Made by a program: the position numbers and the translations under genes. The notes under the pieces are model-generated. The model was not told the DNA's origin and ran no database searches. It worked only from the letters and a program-made list of their open reading frames with translations. A stretch of DNA of 64,000 bases from Robertkochia solimangrovi (GTDB taxonomy: Bacteria; Bacteroidota; Bacteroidia; Flavobacteriales; Flavobacteriaceae). The stretch is from positions 1 to 64,000 of the forward strand of contig NZ_QKWN01000009.1 of the NCBI RefSeq assembly GCF_007279655.1, in the 5' to 3' direction. This document shows positions 8,985 to 17,338 of this stretch, piece after piece; position 1 is the stretch's first letter; the number at the start of each line of letters is the position of its first letter.

Positions 8985-9866
8985 CTAGCCTAAAAACTTC
9001 ATATCTTCTTCGGAGAGAACTATATCGAATGCTTTGATGTTCTCTTTAAAATGAGCGAGTTTTGAAGTGCCGGGAATCGGTAGGATCAGCTCATTATAAT
9101 GCAATAACCAGGCTAAATTAAGCTGAGCCGGGGTTACGTTATACTTATTAGCAACTGCTGCAATTTTGTTTTCCTGTTTGGGTAATGAAGATTGCAGTGA
9201 GAAAAAGGGAATCATCGGAATGTTATGTTCGGTGCAGATATCCATCACTTCTTGCAATCCTCTTACTTCCTGACCAAAGGCAGAAAAACTGTTGCGTTGC
9301 TCATAGCCGAATGCATTTTCCACACTGGCTACATTTCCCATGGAAAGTGCAGACTTCAATTCTGCTGGCGATACATTACTCAATCCTACATGCAGTATCT
9401 TTCCTTCCTTTTGCATATCGAACATGGCTTGCATCGATTCCTCAAAAGGGGTTGCTGTACCCGGCATGACACGAAAATGCACCAGTTGCACCTGATCGAT
9501 CTTTAGCGTCTTTAAATTATTGTCGATACTAGTTCGTAAATTCTCCGGTTTGTCAAAGACCCTCCAGCTTTTATCGGGACCTCTGTCTGCACCTACCTTA
9601 GTGCAAATGACCAGGTCTTTTTCATAGGGATACAAGGCTTCCGCAATTAAGCGATTCGTCACATCTTCTCCGTAATAATCGGCAGTATCCAAAAAGTGAA
9701 TGCCATTTTCAGAAGTTACTTTTAATATTTCCAGAGCTTCTTCTCTGTTTTCAGGCTCCCCCCAGATATGGGCTCCGGTAAGTCGCATGGTTCCATATCC
9801 AAATCGTTTAACCGTTAATGGGTTTTTCGTATTTGCACCGATGGTAATCGTCTTCTTAATATTCAT
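8985..9866 (-). CDS. Aldo/keto reductase
   Basis: A 293-residue NADPH-dependent oxidoreductase of the AKR superfamily. The catalytic tetrad is visible: Asp60 and Tyr65 in FLDTADYYG, Lys90 in ICTKVG and His130 in QLVHFRV. The C-terminal PIPGTS segment fits the cofactor phosphate site. Cytoplasmic; substrate unknown. It lies 78 bases downstream of a Crp/Fnr-type regulator on the same strand, so the two may be co-transcribed. Confidence 0.88.
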   Translation of the reverse strand: MNIKKTITIGANTKNPLTVKRFGYGTMRLTGAHIWGEPENREEALEILKVTSENGIHFLDTADYYGEDVTNRLIAEALYPYEKDLVICTKVGADRGPDKSWRVFDKPENLRTSIDNNLKTLKIDQVQLVHFRVMPGTATPFEESMQAMFDMQKEGKILHVGLSNVSPAELKSALSMGNVASVENAFGYEQRNSFSAFGQEVRGLQEVMDICTEHNIPMIPFFSLQSSLPKQENKIAAVANKYNVTPAQLNLAWLLHYNELILPIPGTSKLAHFKENIKAFDIVLSEEDMKFLG

Positions 9867-9944
9867 GAGTCAACTTATTTAATGGATTCGTACAAAGTTG
9901 CGGTAACTTCATGAGACATTTTTTGCCATATGGCAAAAAGCATA

Positions 9945-10505
9945 TTAGCGGATATTCTTTCGAATTCTACTAAGAGAAGATTGGGTCATTCCTAAATAGG
10001 AAGCCACATAGGAGAGCGGGATGCGATTGATCAACGTGGGGAATTTTTCCAAAAATGACAGATACCGTGTGGTGGCATCTTCCGAAACCAGGGAACTTCT
10101 CCGATCCATTTTTTCCATCATAGCTTTGCGGTATATTTTGTTTATAATGCTTTCCCAGTCAATGATCGTATCGGATAATTCCTTCCAATCCTTAGAACTG
10201 AAGATTAGCAGCTTACAATCGGTGGCAGCCTGAATGTATTCACTGATATGTTCTTCGTCATAAGGATTGGCAATAAAGTGATTTTCTTCTATGAAATATT
10301 TGGTGATCTCCTCCCCCTGGTTATTATAATAGCAAATTCGTAAAACGCCTTCCAGGATAAATCCACGGTGCTTAAAGGACTTACCTGCTTCTGCAAAATA
10401 AGCATCCTTTGGCAGATCGGTGATCGTAGTTTTGTCTAAAACCAGCTCAATTTGGTTTTTGTTCAAAGTACCGAACTGCAATATATAATCGATGAGTTGT
10501 TCCAT
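9945..10505 (-). CDS. Crp/Fnr-family transcriptional regulator
   Basis: A 186-residue regulator with an N-terminal cyclic-nucleotide-binding fold (about 15-115, including FKHRGFILEGVLRI) and a C-terminal helix-turn-helix (ASYLGMTQSSLSRIRK). It has no cysteines placed for an Fnr Fe-S cluster. In Bacteroidota such regulators often sit beside the gene they control, here the aldo/keto reductase. Confidence 0.85.
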   Translation of the reverse strand: MEQLIDYILQFGTLNKNQIELVLDKTTITDLPKDAYFAEAGKSFKHRGFILEGVLRICYYNNQGEEITKYFIEENHFIANPYDEEHISEYIQAATDCKLLIFSSKDWKELSDTIIDWESIINKIYRKAMMEKMDRRSSLVSEDATTRYLSFLEKFPTLINRIPLSYVASYLGMTQSSLSRIRKNIR

Positions 10506-10608
10506 AGGATAAAGTTAGGAAACCTGAAACAATGAGTTTTTGTCATTTGACAAATAGAATCATCTAAAGTTTATTTTTCTTTTCGGATTACTTATAATTC
10601 TTATATAT

Positions 10609-10629
10609 TTGATATATCAATTATATTTG
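10609..10629 (+). promoter_or_regulatory. Promoter with candidate MarR operator
   Basis: TTGATATATCAA (10609-10620) is a perfect 12-base palindrome immediately before a -7 box TATATTTG (10622-10629). A related half site TTTGTATCAAA follows. The ATG of the MarR gene is at 10645, so a repressor here would block its own promoter. This also argues against the TTG at 10609 as a start codon. Confidence 0.55.
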
Positions 10630-10644
10630 TATCAAATAAAAAGG

Positions 10645-11073
10645 ATGAATGTACCTCCAAAAACAGTTTTCTACACCATAGAAAGAACTATTAAAAGCTA
10701 CCGGAAATTTTCGAATAGAAATTTTTCCAGGGTAGTAGACGATATAACGGTGGATCAAAAATTGATCTTACAATATCTGAACAGTTCCCCTGAATTGAGT
10801 CAGACGGAAATAGCCGAACTTGTTTTTAAAGACACAGCATCCATTACGCGAATGATCGATCTTATGGTCAAAAAGGATTTTCTCAAAAGATCGATCAATA
10901 CCGAAGACCGAAGAAAATTTAAACTCGAGATCACTGCTAAAGGCAAAGATATCCTGTCGAGATTGGAACCCGTGATTGCGGCGAACAGGAAGACGGCTTT
11001 CGCAGGTATAAGTGAAGAGGAATTGATACAACTGGATAGAACCTTACAGAAAATTTTATCAAATATCACGTGA
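10645..11073 (+). CDS. MarR-family transcriptional regulator
   Basis: A 142-residue winged-helix regulator. The recognition region reads LSQTEIAELVFKDTASITRMID and the wing has RSINTEDRRKFKLEIT. It is the first gene of a run of same-strand genes with gaps of 3 and 5 bases and a 4-base overlap, encoding serine hydrolases. It therefore probably controls that run and itself through the palindrome at 10609-10620. The ligand cannot be told. Confidence 0.88.
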   Translation: MNVPPKTVFYTIERTIKSYRKFSNRNFSRVVDDITVDQKLILQYLNSSPELSQTEIAELVFKDTASITRMIDLMVKKDFLKRSINTEDRRKFKLEITAKGKDILSRLEPVIAANRKTAFAGISEEELIQLDRTLQKILSNIT

Positions 11074-11076
11074 TCG

Positions 11077-12159
11077 ATGAAGCCGGCCAACTTTTTACTA
11101 TCCTTACTCATTTGTCAGTTTCTGTTATTCAGTTGTACTACGGAAGCACAAATCTATCCCGGAGAAACCTGGAACATCAATCAGAACCCCGCCAGCGATG
11201 GGTGGTCTGAAAATGCACTTACTGAATTTAGAAGATTTATCATTGACAGTTCCAATATCACCGGTTTGCTGATAATTCATAAAGGAGCTATAGTAATAGA
11301 GTATGGAGATATACAGGAAAATAGTTATATCGCATCCTGTAGAAAGAGTGTTCTTGCCATGCTTTACGGGCCCTTTGTTGAAAATGGTACGATAGCACTC
11401 GACAAAACTTTGGGCGAACTTCAAATAAATGATGTGTCTCCTCTGCTTCCGATTGAAAAGAAAGCTACGGTCAAGGATCTTATTTCTGCCAGGTCAGGAA
11501 TTTATTTAGAAGCGTCAAATGGTGGTGATCTTCGAAATTTTGCTCCTGAAAGAGGTTCCGTAGCACCAGGGTCACACTGGCTTTATAATAATTGGGATTT
11601 CAATGTTGCAGGGTACATCTTTGAGCACGAAACCCATCGAAATATATATGATGCCGTAGAAGAACAATTGGCCAACCCACTGCATATGCAGGATTGGGAT
11701 AAATCACTTCAACAGAAAACGGTTAATGAAAAAGTCTCGAAATTTCCTGCATATCATATGTGGTTTTCCACCAGAGACATGGCGCGTATAGGTTTGCTAA
11801 TGCTTAGAAAAGGAAAGTGGAATGATCAACAGTTGATTTCTGAAAGATGGATTCATGAGATAACCCGACAATGGACTTCATTTACCGAGGCTCAGAAAAG
11901 TGCCCCGATCCTTAAAGAAGATGGTTTAGATCTGGGGTATGGTTATATGTGGTGGCTCATAGAGAATACCGATGATTACCGATTGAAGGATGCTTACTCT
12001 GCTCAGGGTGCTTTAGGACAAAATATAACGGTATATCCCAATATCGATGTGGTTTTGGCCTTTAAGACCAAGAGTGTTTACCGAAGGCGAAATTCCATTC
12101 AAACCCAGATGAAAGTAATTAAAAAGGCCGTTCAAATCTATAAACCGCCCAAAAACTGA
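11077..12159 (+). CDS. Serine hydrolase, beta-lactamase/class C PBP fold (first of three)
   Basis: A 360-residue protein starting 3 bases after the MarR stop. Its N-terminus is a lipoprotein-type signal (LLFSC, Cys20). The motifs of the class C beta-lactamase / penicillin-binding fold are present: S87-x-x-K90 (SCRK), Y170-x-N172 (YNN) and, in place of the usual HxG, SAQGALGQ. Members include D-aminopeptidases, esterases and beta-lactamases; which this is cannot be read from sequence. Likely periplasmic or outer-membrane anchored. Part of the MarR-led unit. Confidence 0.85.
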   Translation: MKPANFLLSLLICQFLLFSCTTEAQIYPGETWNINQNPASDGWSENALTEFRRFIIDSSNITGLLIIHKGAIVIEYGDIQENSYIASCRKSVLAMLYGPFVENGTIALDKTLGELQINDVSPLLPIEKKATVKDLISARSGIYLEASNGGDLRNFAPERGSVAPGSHWLYNNWDFNVAGYIFEHETHRNIYDAVEEQLANPLHMQDWDKSLQQKTVNEKVSKFPAYHMWFSTRDMARIGLLMLRKGKWNDQQLISERWIHEITRQWTSFTEAQKSAPILKEDGLDLGYGYMWWLIENTDDYRLKDAYSAQGALGQNITVYPNIDVVLAFKTKSVYRRRNSIQTQMKVIKKAVQIYKPPKN

Positions 12160-12164
12160 CTGTT

Positions 12165-12875
12165 ATGTGTAATTTAAGGATAAAGGTATCATACCGAATT
12201 TTTAGGTTGTTGTTTTTTGTACTGGCTTCCTGTGCTCAGGGAAATAAAGAAAGTCCTTCCCATGTTAAAGACGAAACTACAGGAAATGAGCCACAGCTGA
12301 TAAAAGTTTTGGATACCATTTGGAATACCGAACAGGAACCTATTCGATTGAGAGATTCAATTGGGAAGGTCTATGGTTTTGAGTCTGAAGAATTTCAAAA
12401 ACAAAACGCTATCTATCATAGAAATCATACGCTTAACGAACAGAAGATTCAAACTATACTGGATAATCAGGGATGGCCGGAACGATCACTGATCGGTGAG
12501 CAGGGAAACCTAACCATTTGCAATGTATTACAACACTCGAGCATTACGATCAGAAAAAGATACCTGCCGATGATGCGACAAGCGGTGCGGGATAAGAATT
12601 TATCGCCCCGATTATTAGCAAGAGCTGAAGACCGACTGGCTACTGACCGAGGCGATCTTCAAATTTACGGGGGACAAATGAAGTATTATCCTGAAACCAA
12701 ATGTTTCAATATTTGGCCGGTTTACGATCCGGTTAATATTGATAAAAGGAGGGCCGAAATAGGGCTGGGGCCAATCGAAGAATTCTTAAAGACCAGATTT
12801 GATTTTGAATGGGATCTGGAAGAACAAATAAGAAGAAGTGAGGAGTTTGAAAAAAATAAAATACAGGTAAAATGA
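12165..12875 (+). CDS. DUF6624-like lipoprotein
   Basis: A 236-residue protein with a hydrophobic N-terminus ending in LASC, a probable lipoprotein signal. The body has the DUF6624 pattern: a Trp-containing start (LDTIWNTEQEPIR), a NQGWP turn, NVLQHSSI, YLPMMRQAV, LARAEDRLATDRG and QIYGGQ. Function unknown. It begins 5 bases after the first serine hydrolase, and its stop overlaps the start of the next gene (ATGA), which suggests translational coupling. Confidence 0.75.
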   Translation: MCNLRIKVSYRIFRLLFFVLASCAQGNKESPSHVKDETTGNEPQLIKVLDTIWNTEQEPIRLRDSIGKVYGFESEEFQKQNAIYHRNHTLNEQKIQTILDNQGWPERSLIGEQGNLTICNVLQHSSITIRKRYLPMMRQAVRDKNLSPRLLARAEDRLATDRGDLQIYGGQMKYYPETKCFNIWPVYDPVNIDKRRAEIGLGPIEEFLKTRFDFEWDLEEQIRRSEEFEKNKIQVK

Positions 12876-14782
12876 AAATCCATGCCATGTTACTTCGAGT
12901 TCAGGATTTGAAAAAGTGTAACTCTGATAAGACCATTTGCAGCATAATTGTATCTCTATTCATTTTCTGTTGTTCAACAAATAGTTTTGCGCAATTAGCA
13001 AATACATCAACACTCATTAGAAATGTGCAAGAAATTACCATTGACGGAATATTGGATGAACCCATTTGGCAAAAGTCTTTGGTGACAAAGGAGTTATTCG
13101 ATGAGCATGGCCTTTATAAAAATACAGCGGTGTATATTACTTATGATGAAGATAATCTCTATGCGGGCTTTGTCTGTAAGGTTAATAGCATCGCAAATCT
13201 GAATCAGAAATCGCTGGTAAAGGATAATGAGTTAATGTTAGAAAATGACTGGATTGCATTTTGTGTGGACACTTACAATGATGGGATCAATGCATTCGCA
13301 TTTCTGGCTGATGCTTCCGGTAATGCGTTGGATGGGTCTTTAAATCCACCAACCAGAGATCTGACCTTTTCTTTTTCGTCTGATTGGGTTTCGGCGGTTG
13401 CTTTGAATCAGGAGGCGTACACTGTAGAAATGAAAATTCCTCTTGAAAAATTACCAGTACAATGGGACAAAGACAGCGTTACCATGACACTCCAAATTAT
13501 TCGGCATGATCGACAAAACAACAGATTACTGCAATGGCCGAATGCGAAAGATATACGTGAATTTCATCCCATAGTACTTACTGGCATCCATAAAACACAT
13601 CCCTTAAATTTATCAGGGGTAAACCTTGAAGACAGATTGCGTTATAAAAAATCGAAGATTGATCGTACAACCTTATTGGGCAGATGCAGGGGAGGTGATG
13701 CTTCAGTTATGGATTATTTACTATTCAGGAAGCGAGATATTAACGGTGTGGCAAATCCTGCCAAGTTTACTTATAGCGTTCAACCGGAAAAGGTAAAAGA
13801 AATGTTCGAAAACACCTCATATTATCAAAATCTGAAGACCGATAGTGATTTCGAAACCATATTGGAACGATCGCAGACTACGGCATTTATCGTTTTACAA
13901 AATGACACGGTGTTATATGAGAATTATTTTAATGGATATACTAAAGACTCGATATTCACTTCTTTTTCAGTTGCCAAATCTTTTGTGAGCACTTTGATCG
14001 GAATGGCAATTTCAGATGGGTATATTGGAAGTGTAACGGATACGATTACCGAATATATTCCAGAATTGGTGGAGAAGGACATTCGGTTTTCCCGGATCAC
14101 CATTAGCGATCTGTTAAGTATGAGCGCAGGAATTGCATATTCCGGTGAAGGCTTTCCTTCTGATGATGATATAACCTATGTATCTCCCGATCTAAGAAAA
14201 GCCACTTTCGATAATGTACGAATTGAAGCGGCACCGGGTATGCACTGGCACTATAATAATTACCACCCACTTTTACTCGGCTTAATTCTGGAAAGAGCTA
14301 CGGGCATGTCAGTTGCTGCTTATATGGAGGACAGGCTTTGGAAGCGAATGGGAGGCCAGGCAGCCAGTTGGAGTCTTGATGAAGCTGGGTTTGAGAAAAT
14401 GGAAAGCGGTATAAATTGTACAGTTTATGATTATGCAAGATTTGCTATGCTGTTTCTGAATCAAGGCAAATACCAGGGGGATCAGGTCATACCGGAAAAT
14501 TGGATACCGATGGCAACACAGCCCATACAAAGACCTGAGGGATTTTACGATCCTCTATTAGAAACCAATACGTATTACAATTATCTATGGTGGGGGAAAT
14601 TTCGCGACGGAGCGAAAAACAACAATGATTTTTTCGCAATGGGTAATAAGGGTGAATATGTATATATCTGTCCGCAGAAGAGGCTTATTTTTATAAGGTT
14701 GGGGTTTGAATACGGCTTCACTCCCGGATCGACTTCATGGCCCGATATGTTTTATGAATTTGCAACCGAATTTAAGGAATAG
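12872..14782 (+). CDS. CBM9-like domain fused to a serine hydrolase (second of three)
   Basis: A 636-residue fusion. After a signal region (about 20-40) comes a CBM9-like beta-sandwich (about 50-240; ITIDGILDEPIWQ is its typical opening). A class C beta-lactamase-like domain follows (about 310-635) with S366-x-x-K369 (SVAK), a YNN motif in HWHYNNYHP and a final GNKGEY segment. In Bacteroidota, CBM9-like domains usually sit in front of outer-membrane or secreted proteins, so this joins a binding module to a hydrolase. The 4-base overlap with the DUF6624 gene makes co-translation likely. Substrate unknown. Confidence 0.8.
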   Translation: MKIHAMLLRVQDLKKCNSDKTICSIIVSLFIFCCSTNSFAQLANTSTLIRNVQEITIDGILDEPIWQKSLVTKELFDEHGLYKNTAVYITYDEDNLYAGFVCKVNSIANLNQKSLVKDNELMLENDWIAFCVDTYNDGINAFAFLADASGNALDGSLNPPTRDLTFSFSSDWVSAVALNQEAYTVEMKIPLEKLPVQWDKDSVTMTLQIIRHDRQNNRLLQWPNAKDIREFHPIVLTGIHKTHPLNLSGVNLEDRLRYKKSKIDRTTLLGRCRGGDASVMDYLLFRKRDINGVANPAKFTYSVQPEKVKEMFENTSYYQNLKTDSDFETILERSQTTAFIVLQNDTVLYENYFNGYTKDSIFTSFSVAKSFVSTLIGMAISDGYIGSVTDTITEYIPELVEKDIRFSRITISDLLSMSAGIAYSGEGFPSDDDITYVSPDLRKATFDNVRIEAAPGMHWHYNNYHPLLLGLILERATGMSVAAYMEDRLWKRMGGQAASWSLDEAGFEKMESGINCTVYDYARFAMLFLNQGKYQGDQVIPENWIPMATQPIQRPEGFYDPLLETNTYYNYLWWGKFRDGAKNNNDFFAMGNKGEYVYICPQKRLIFIRLGFEYGFTPGSTSWPDMFYEFATEFKE

Positions 14783-14835
14783 AATAAATCAGGACCGTTT
14801 GCGTTAACAATCTATTGTCTGGAAGATTAAATATT

Positions 14836-16320
14836 ATGATTGACCAATTAAAATCACCGGTATATAAATTTATTTTGCAGTGTTTCGTATTGTTTCTGAT
14901 CGCCTCCTGTTCCTCAGGAACCCAGGAATCAGGGACAGAAAAAGAGCAGTTGGAACGTGGGTTACGCGGACAGGTAAAAATTTTGGAAGAACCTGAAAAG
15001 CTGAGTACAATCACCGATCAAATGAAAGCCTACAAAATTCCGACGTTATCGCTGGCGGTAATTCGGGAGGGACAGATCGATTGGTCAGAAATGTATTTGA
15101 ATCCTGATTTTTCCGATGGAATAATTGCGGATAGCATCAGGATATTTCAGGCCGCTTCCTTGTCAAAACCGGTGACTTTTATGGCGGCTTTACGCATGCA
15201 TAGCGCAGGAGAAATAGACCTTGATAAAGATATTGAGGAATACCTCCAGCGTTATACGTTACCTGCTGGTAAACAGACAGAAGAGAATCCCGTGACCTTT
15301 CGGAACATCTTTTCTCATACCTCCGGGATCACCGCTGGGGGATATGAGGGATACGAGAGGAGTCTTCCAATTCCTTCTGATCGTGATATTTTAGAAGGGA
15401 AAGAAGGGGCTAATTCACCTGCAATAGCAGTCATAACTCCTCCGAATGAACAATTGTTGTATTCAGGAGGGGGCTATACATTAGCGGAAACGGCCTTACA
15501 GGATCTGTATCAGGAGGACTTCTCAAAGATTATGAAAAAATGGATCCTTGAGCCGGTGGGAATGCACGATTCAGAGTTTACACAACCTTTACCTGCTACA
15601 AAAATTAATCAGGTTGCCAAAGGACACGCCTACACAGGGGAAGTGATAGAAGGGGGCTGGAGAAACCATCCGGAGCAAGCTGCTGCAGGGTTATGGAGCA
15701 ATGCTACGGATATGGCAAAATTCTTAATTGAAATTTATAAGGCCTATCATGGTAATAGCGCGATATTTTCACAGGATGATATCAGAACGATACTAAACCA
15801 GGAACGCGACGGGCATGTATATGGCTTCATAGTGGATCGTTCCGGAGATGAAATTGCGATCACACACTATGGAGGGAATGCAGGATATCGTACCGGGATG
15901 ACCATTAGTCTTACCAGTGGAAATGGTTTGGTCTATTTAACCAATTCAGACAATGGAGGGAATCTTGGGAATGAGTTGCTTTTGTCAGCATCACAAATTT
16001 ATAACTGGAAGCATTTTAAACAAACAGAGGTTCAGCGTAAACAGGTAAGTGATGAAGTTTTAAACGGGTTGGCGGGTGCCTATAAATGGAATGATCAAAT
16101 CGATCTTTCCATCGGTTTTGACGAATCCACGCGACTTATTTCACTTTATTTTCCAAATGGCGATCAATATGAATTGGTGCCAATTCAGGGAGATGCCCTG
16201 GATTTTATTCATTCAAACACCGGTGTGCAGGTTAGTTTTCAAAAAGAGAATAATTTTAGGTCCTTTACACTCTATGGGCAATCGGCTATCAGAATTGAGA
16301 ACAATACCTTTGCTGAATAA
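14836..16320 (+). CDS. Serine hydrolase, beta-lactamase/class C PBP fold (third of three)
   Basis: A 494-residue lipoprotein-type protein (LIASC signal). The hydrolase domain covers about 45-390 and shows SxxK as SLSK in AASLSKPV, a Tyr motif YSGGGY, and HYGGNAGY as the third motif. A C-terminal beta-rich domain (about 400-494) is as in many bacterial serine hydrolases of this class. I use the ATG at 14836; a TTG at 14815 is less likely. It follows the fusion gene by 53 bases on the same strand. Confidence 0.85.
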   Translation: MIDQLKSPVYKFILQCFVLFLIASCSSGTQESGTEKEQLERGLRGQVKILEEPEKLSTITDQMKAYKIPTLSLAVIREGQIDWSEMYLNPDFSDGIIADSIRIFQAASLSKPVTFMAALRMHSAGEIDLDKDIEEYLQRYTLPAGKQTEENPVTFRNIFSHTSGITAGGYEGYERSLPIPSDRDILEGKEGANSPAIAVITPPNEQLLYSGGGYTLAETALQDLYQEDFSKIMKKWILEPVGMHDSEFTQPLPATKINQVAKGHAYTGEVIEGGWRNHPEQAAAGLWSNATDMAKFLIEIYKAYHGNSAIFSQDDIRTILNQERDGHVYGFIVDRSGDEIAITHYGGNAGYRTGMTISLTSGNGLVYLTNSDNGGNLGNELLLSASQIYNWKHFKQTEVQRKQVSDEVLNGLAGAYKWNDQIDLSIGFDESTRLISLYFPNGDQYELVPIQGDALDFIHSNTGVQVSFQKENNFRSFTLYGQSAIRIENNTFAE

Positions 16321-16566
16321 TATACTTCATATTTAAAAGTGTTGCAATGAGGGTGTGTAATGCTTTTGATAAAAATTCACAGTGAATTCAGACCTTTTAA
16401 TAATTGTAATATTTTTTGAAGTGTCTAAAACCAAATTGAACTTATATTCCGGATTTCCTTTGTATTTTACCAATTGATTAAGGTAGCGATAAATTTAATA
16501 TCCTAGTAGGGAAAAAATGTTATTAGCTTTCGTTTCTATGCCTATTTCAATCCAATCAATTCGAGT

Positions 16567-17211
16567 ATGACAACCTACCATTTAAAAGTGATGAAACGAA
16601 ATAGGATTTTAGGATCCATTTTGGTTTTTGCAATAGTATTACCGCTCTGTGCTCATTTTTCTGGTGAAATCGAATCAAAACTTATAAGTGTGGTTATGCT
16701 GATTGCGACTATTGGTAGCTTAATGCTCTTATTTTATTTATTCTCTTTTGGTCAATTACAGATCACTATAAGTGACAGTATATTAGTATTTAAATGGAAG
16801 GATAAACTTTTTTTTAATTTTAAAAATTATGACGCTATCCATTTGGAGGATATAGATGGGATTATTGTAGAAAGCGGGATGTTAGTCAAAATTAAAACGA
16901 AAACTAATGCAATTGAACTTCGGGAGATGCAGTCTGAATTTTTCAAAGTTAACCATAAGGATTCTCTACAATTATTGAAGATATTCATCAAGGAAACCCA
17001 TATTAAACCTAAGGATAGCTGGGATATTTGGCTAGACAAGGGGTGGTTGACCTGGGCTTATTGGATAAATCTTCTGATATTGATACTACTATTCGGAATT
17101 ATAATTGTGTATTTACTGGTGATAGGTTTTACTATTAAATTATTTCTTCTTCCGTTGATAATAGGGCAATTGATTAATTTCCACTTTAAAATGAAAGTAC
17201 GTTTGACGTAA
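16567..17211 (+). CDS. Hypothetical membrane protein with two transmembrane pairs
   Basis: A 214-residue protein of unknown function. It has two transmembrane segments at about 15-65, a soluble stretch of about 80 residues, and two more hydrophobic segments at about 155-205. This arrangement is common among unclassified Bacteroidota inner-membrane proteins. The gap upstream (16321-16566) holds no gene. Confidence 0.6.
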   Translation: MTTYHLKVMKRNRILGSILVFAIVLPLCAHFSGEIESKLISVVMLIATIGSLMLLFYLFSFGQLQITISDSILVFKWKDKLFFNFKNYDAIHLEDIDGIIVESGMLVKIKTKTNAIELREMQSEFFKVNHKDSLQLLKIFIKETHIKPKDSWDIWLDKGWLTWAYWINLLILILLFGIIIVYLLVIGFTIKLFLLPLIIGQLINFHFKMKVRLT

Positions 17212-17338
17212 AAGTTATTATTCAACGTTTTGCAAATAAGATGCTGTTTAATTTTAAACAAAATTTAAATATCGCACCAAATCGATATGAACTGATTTAT
17301 ATAAGCTATTCGATTTTTTTTTCGTCATTATTTTAAAT

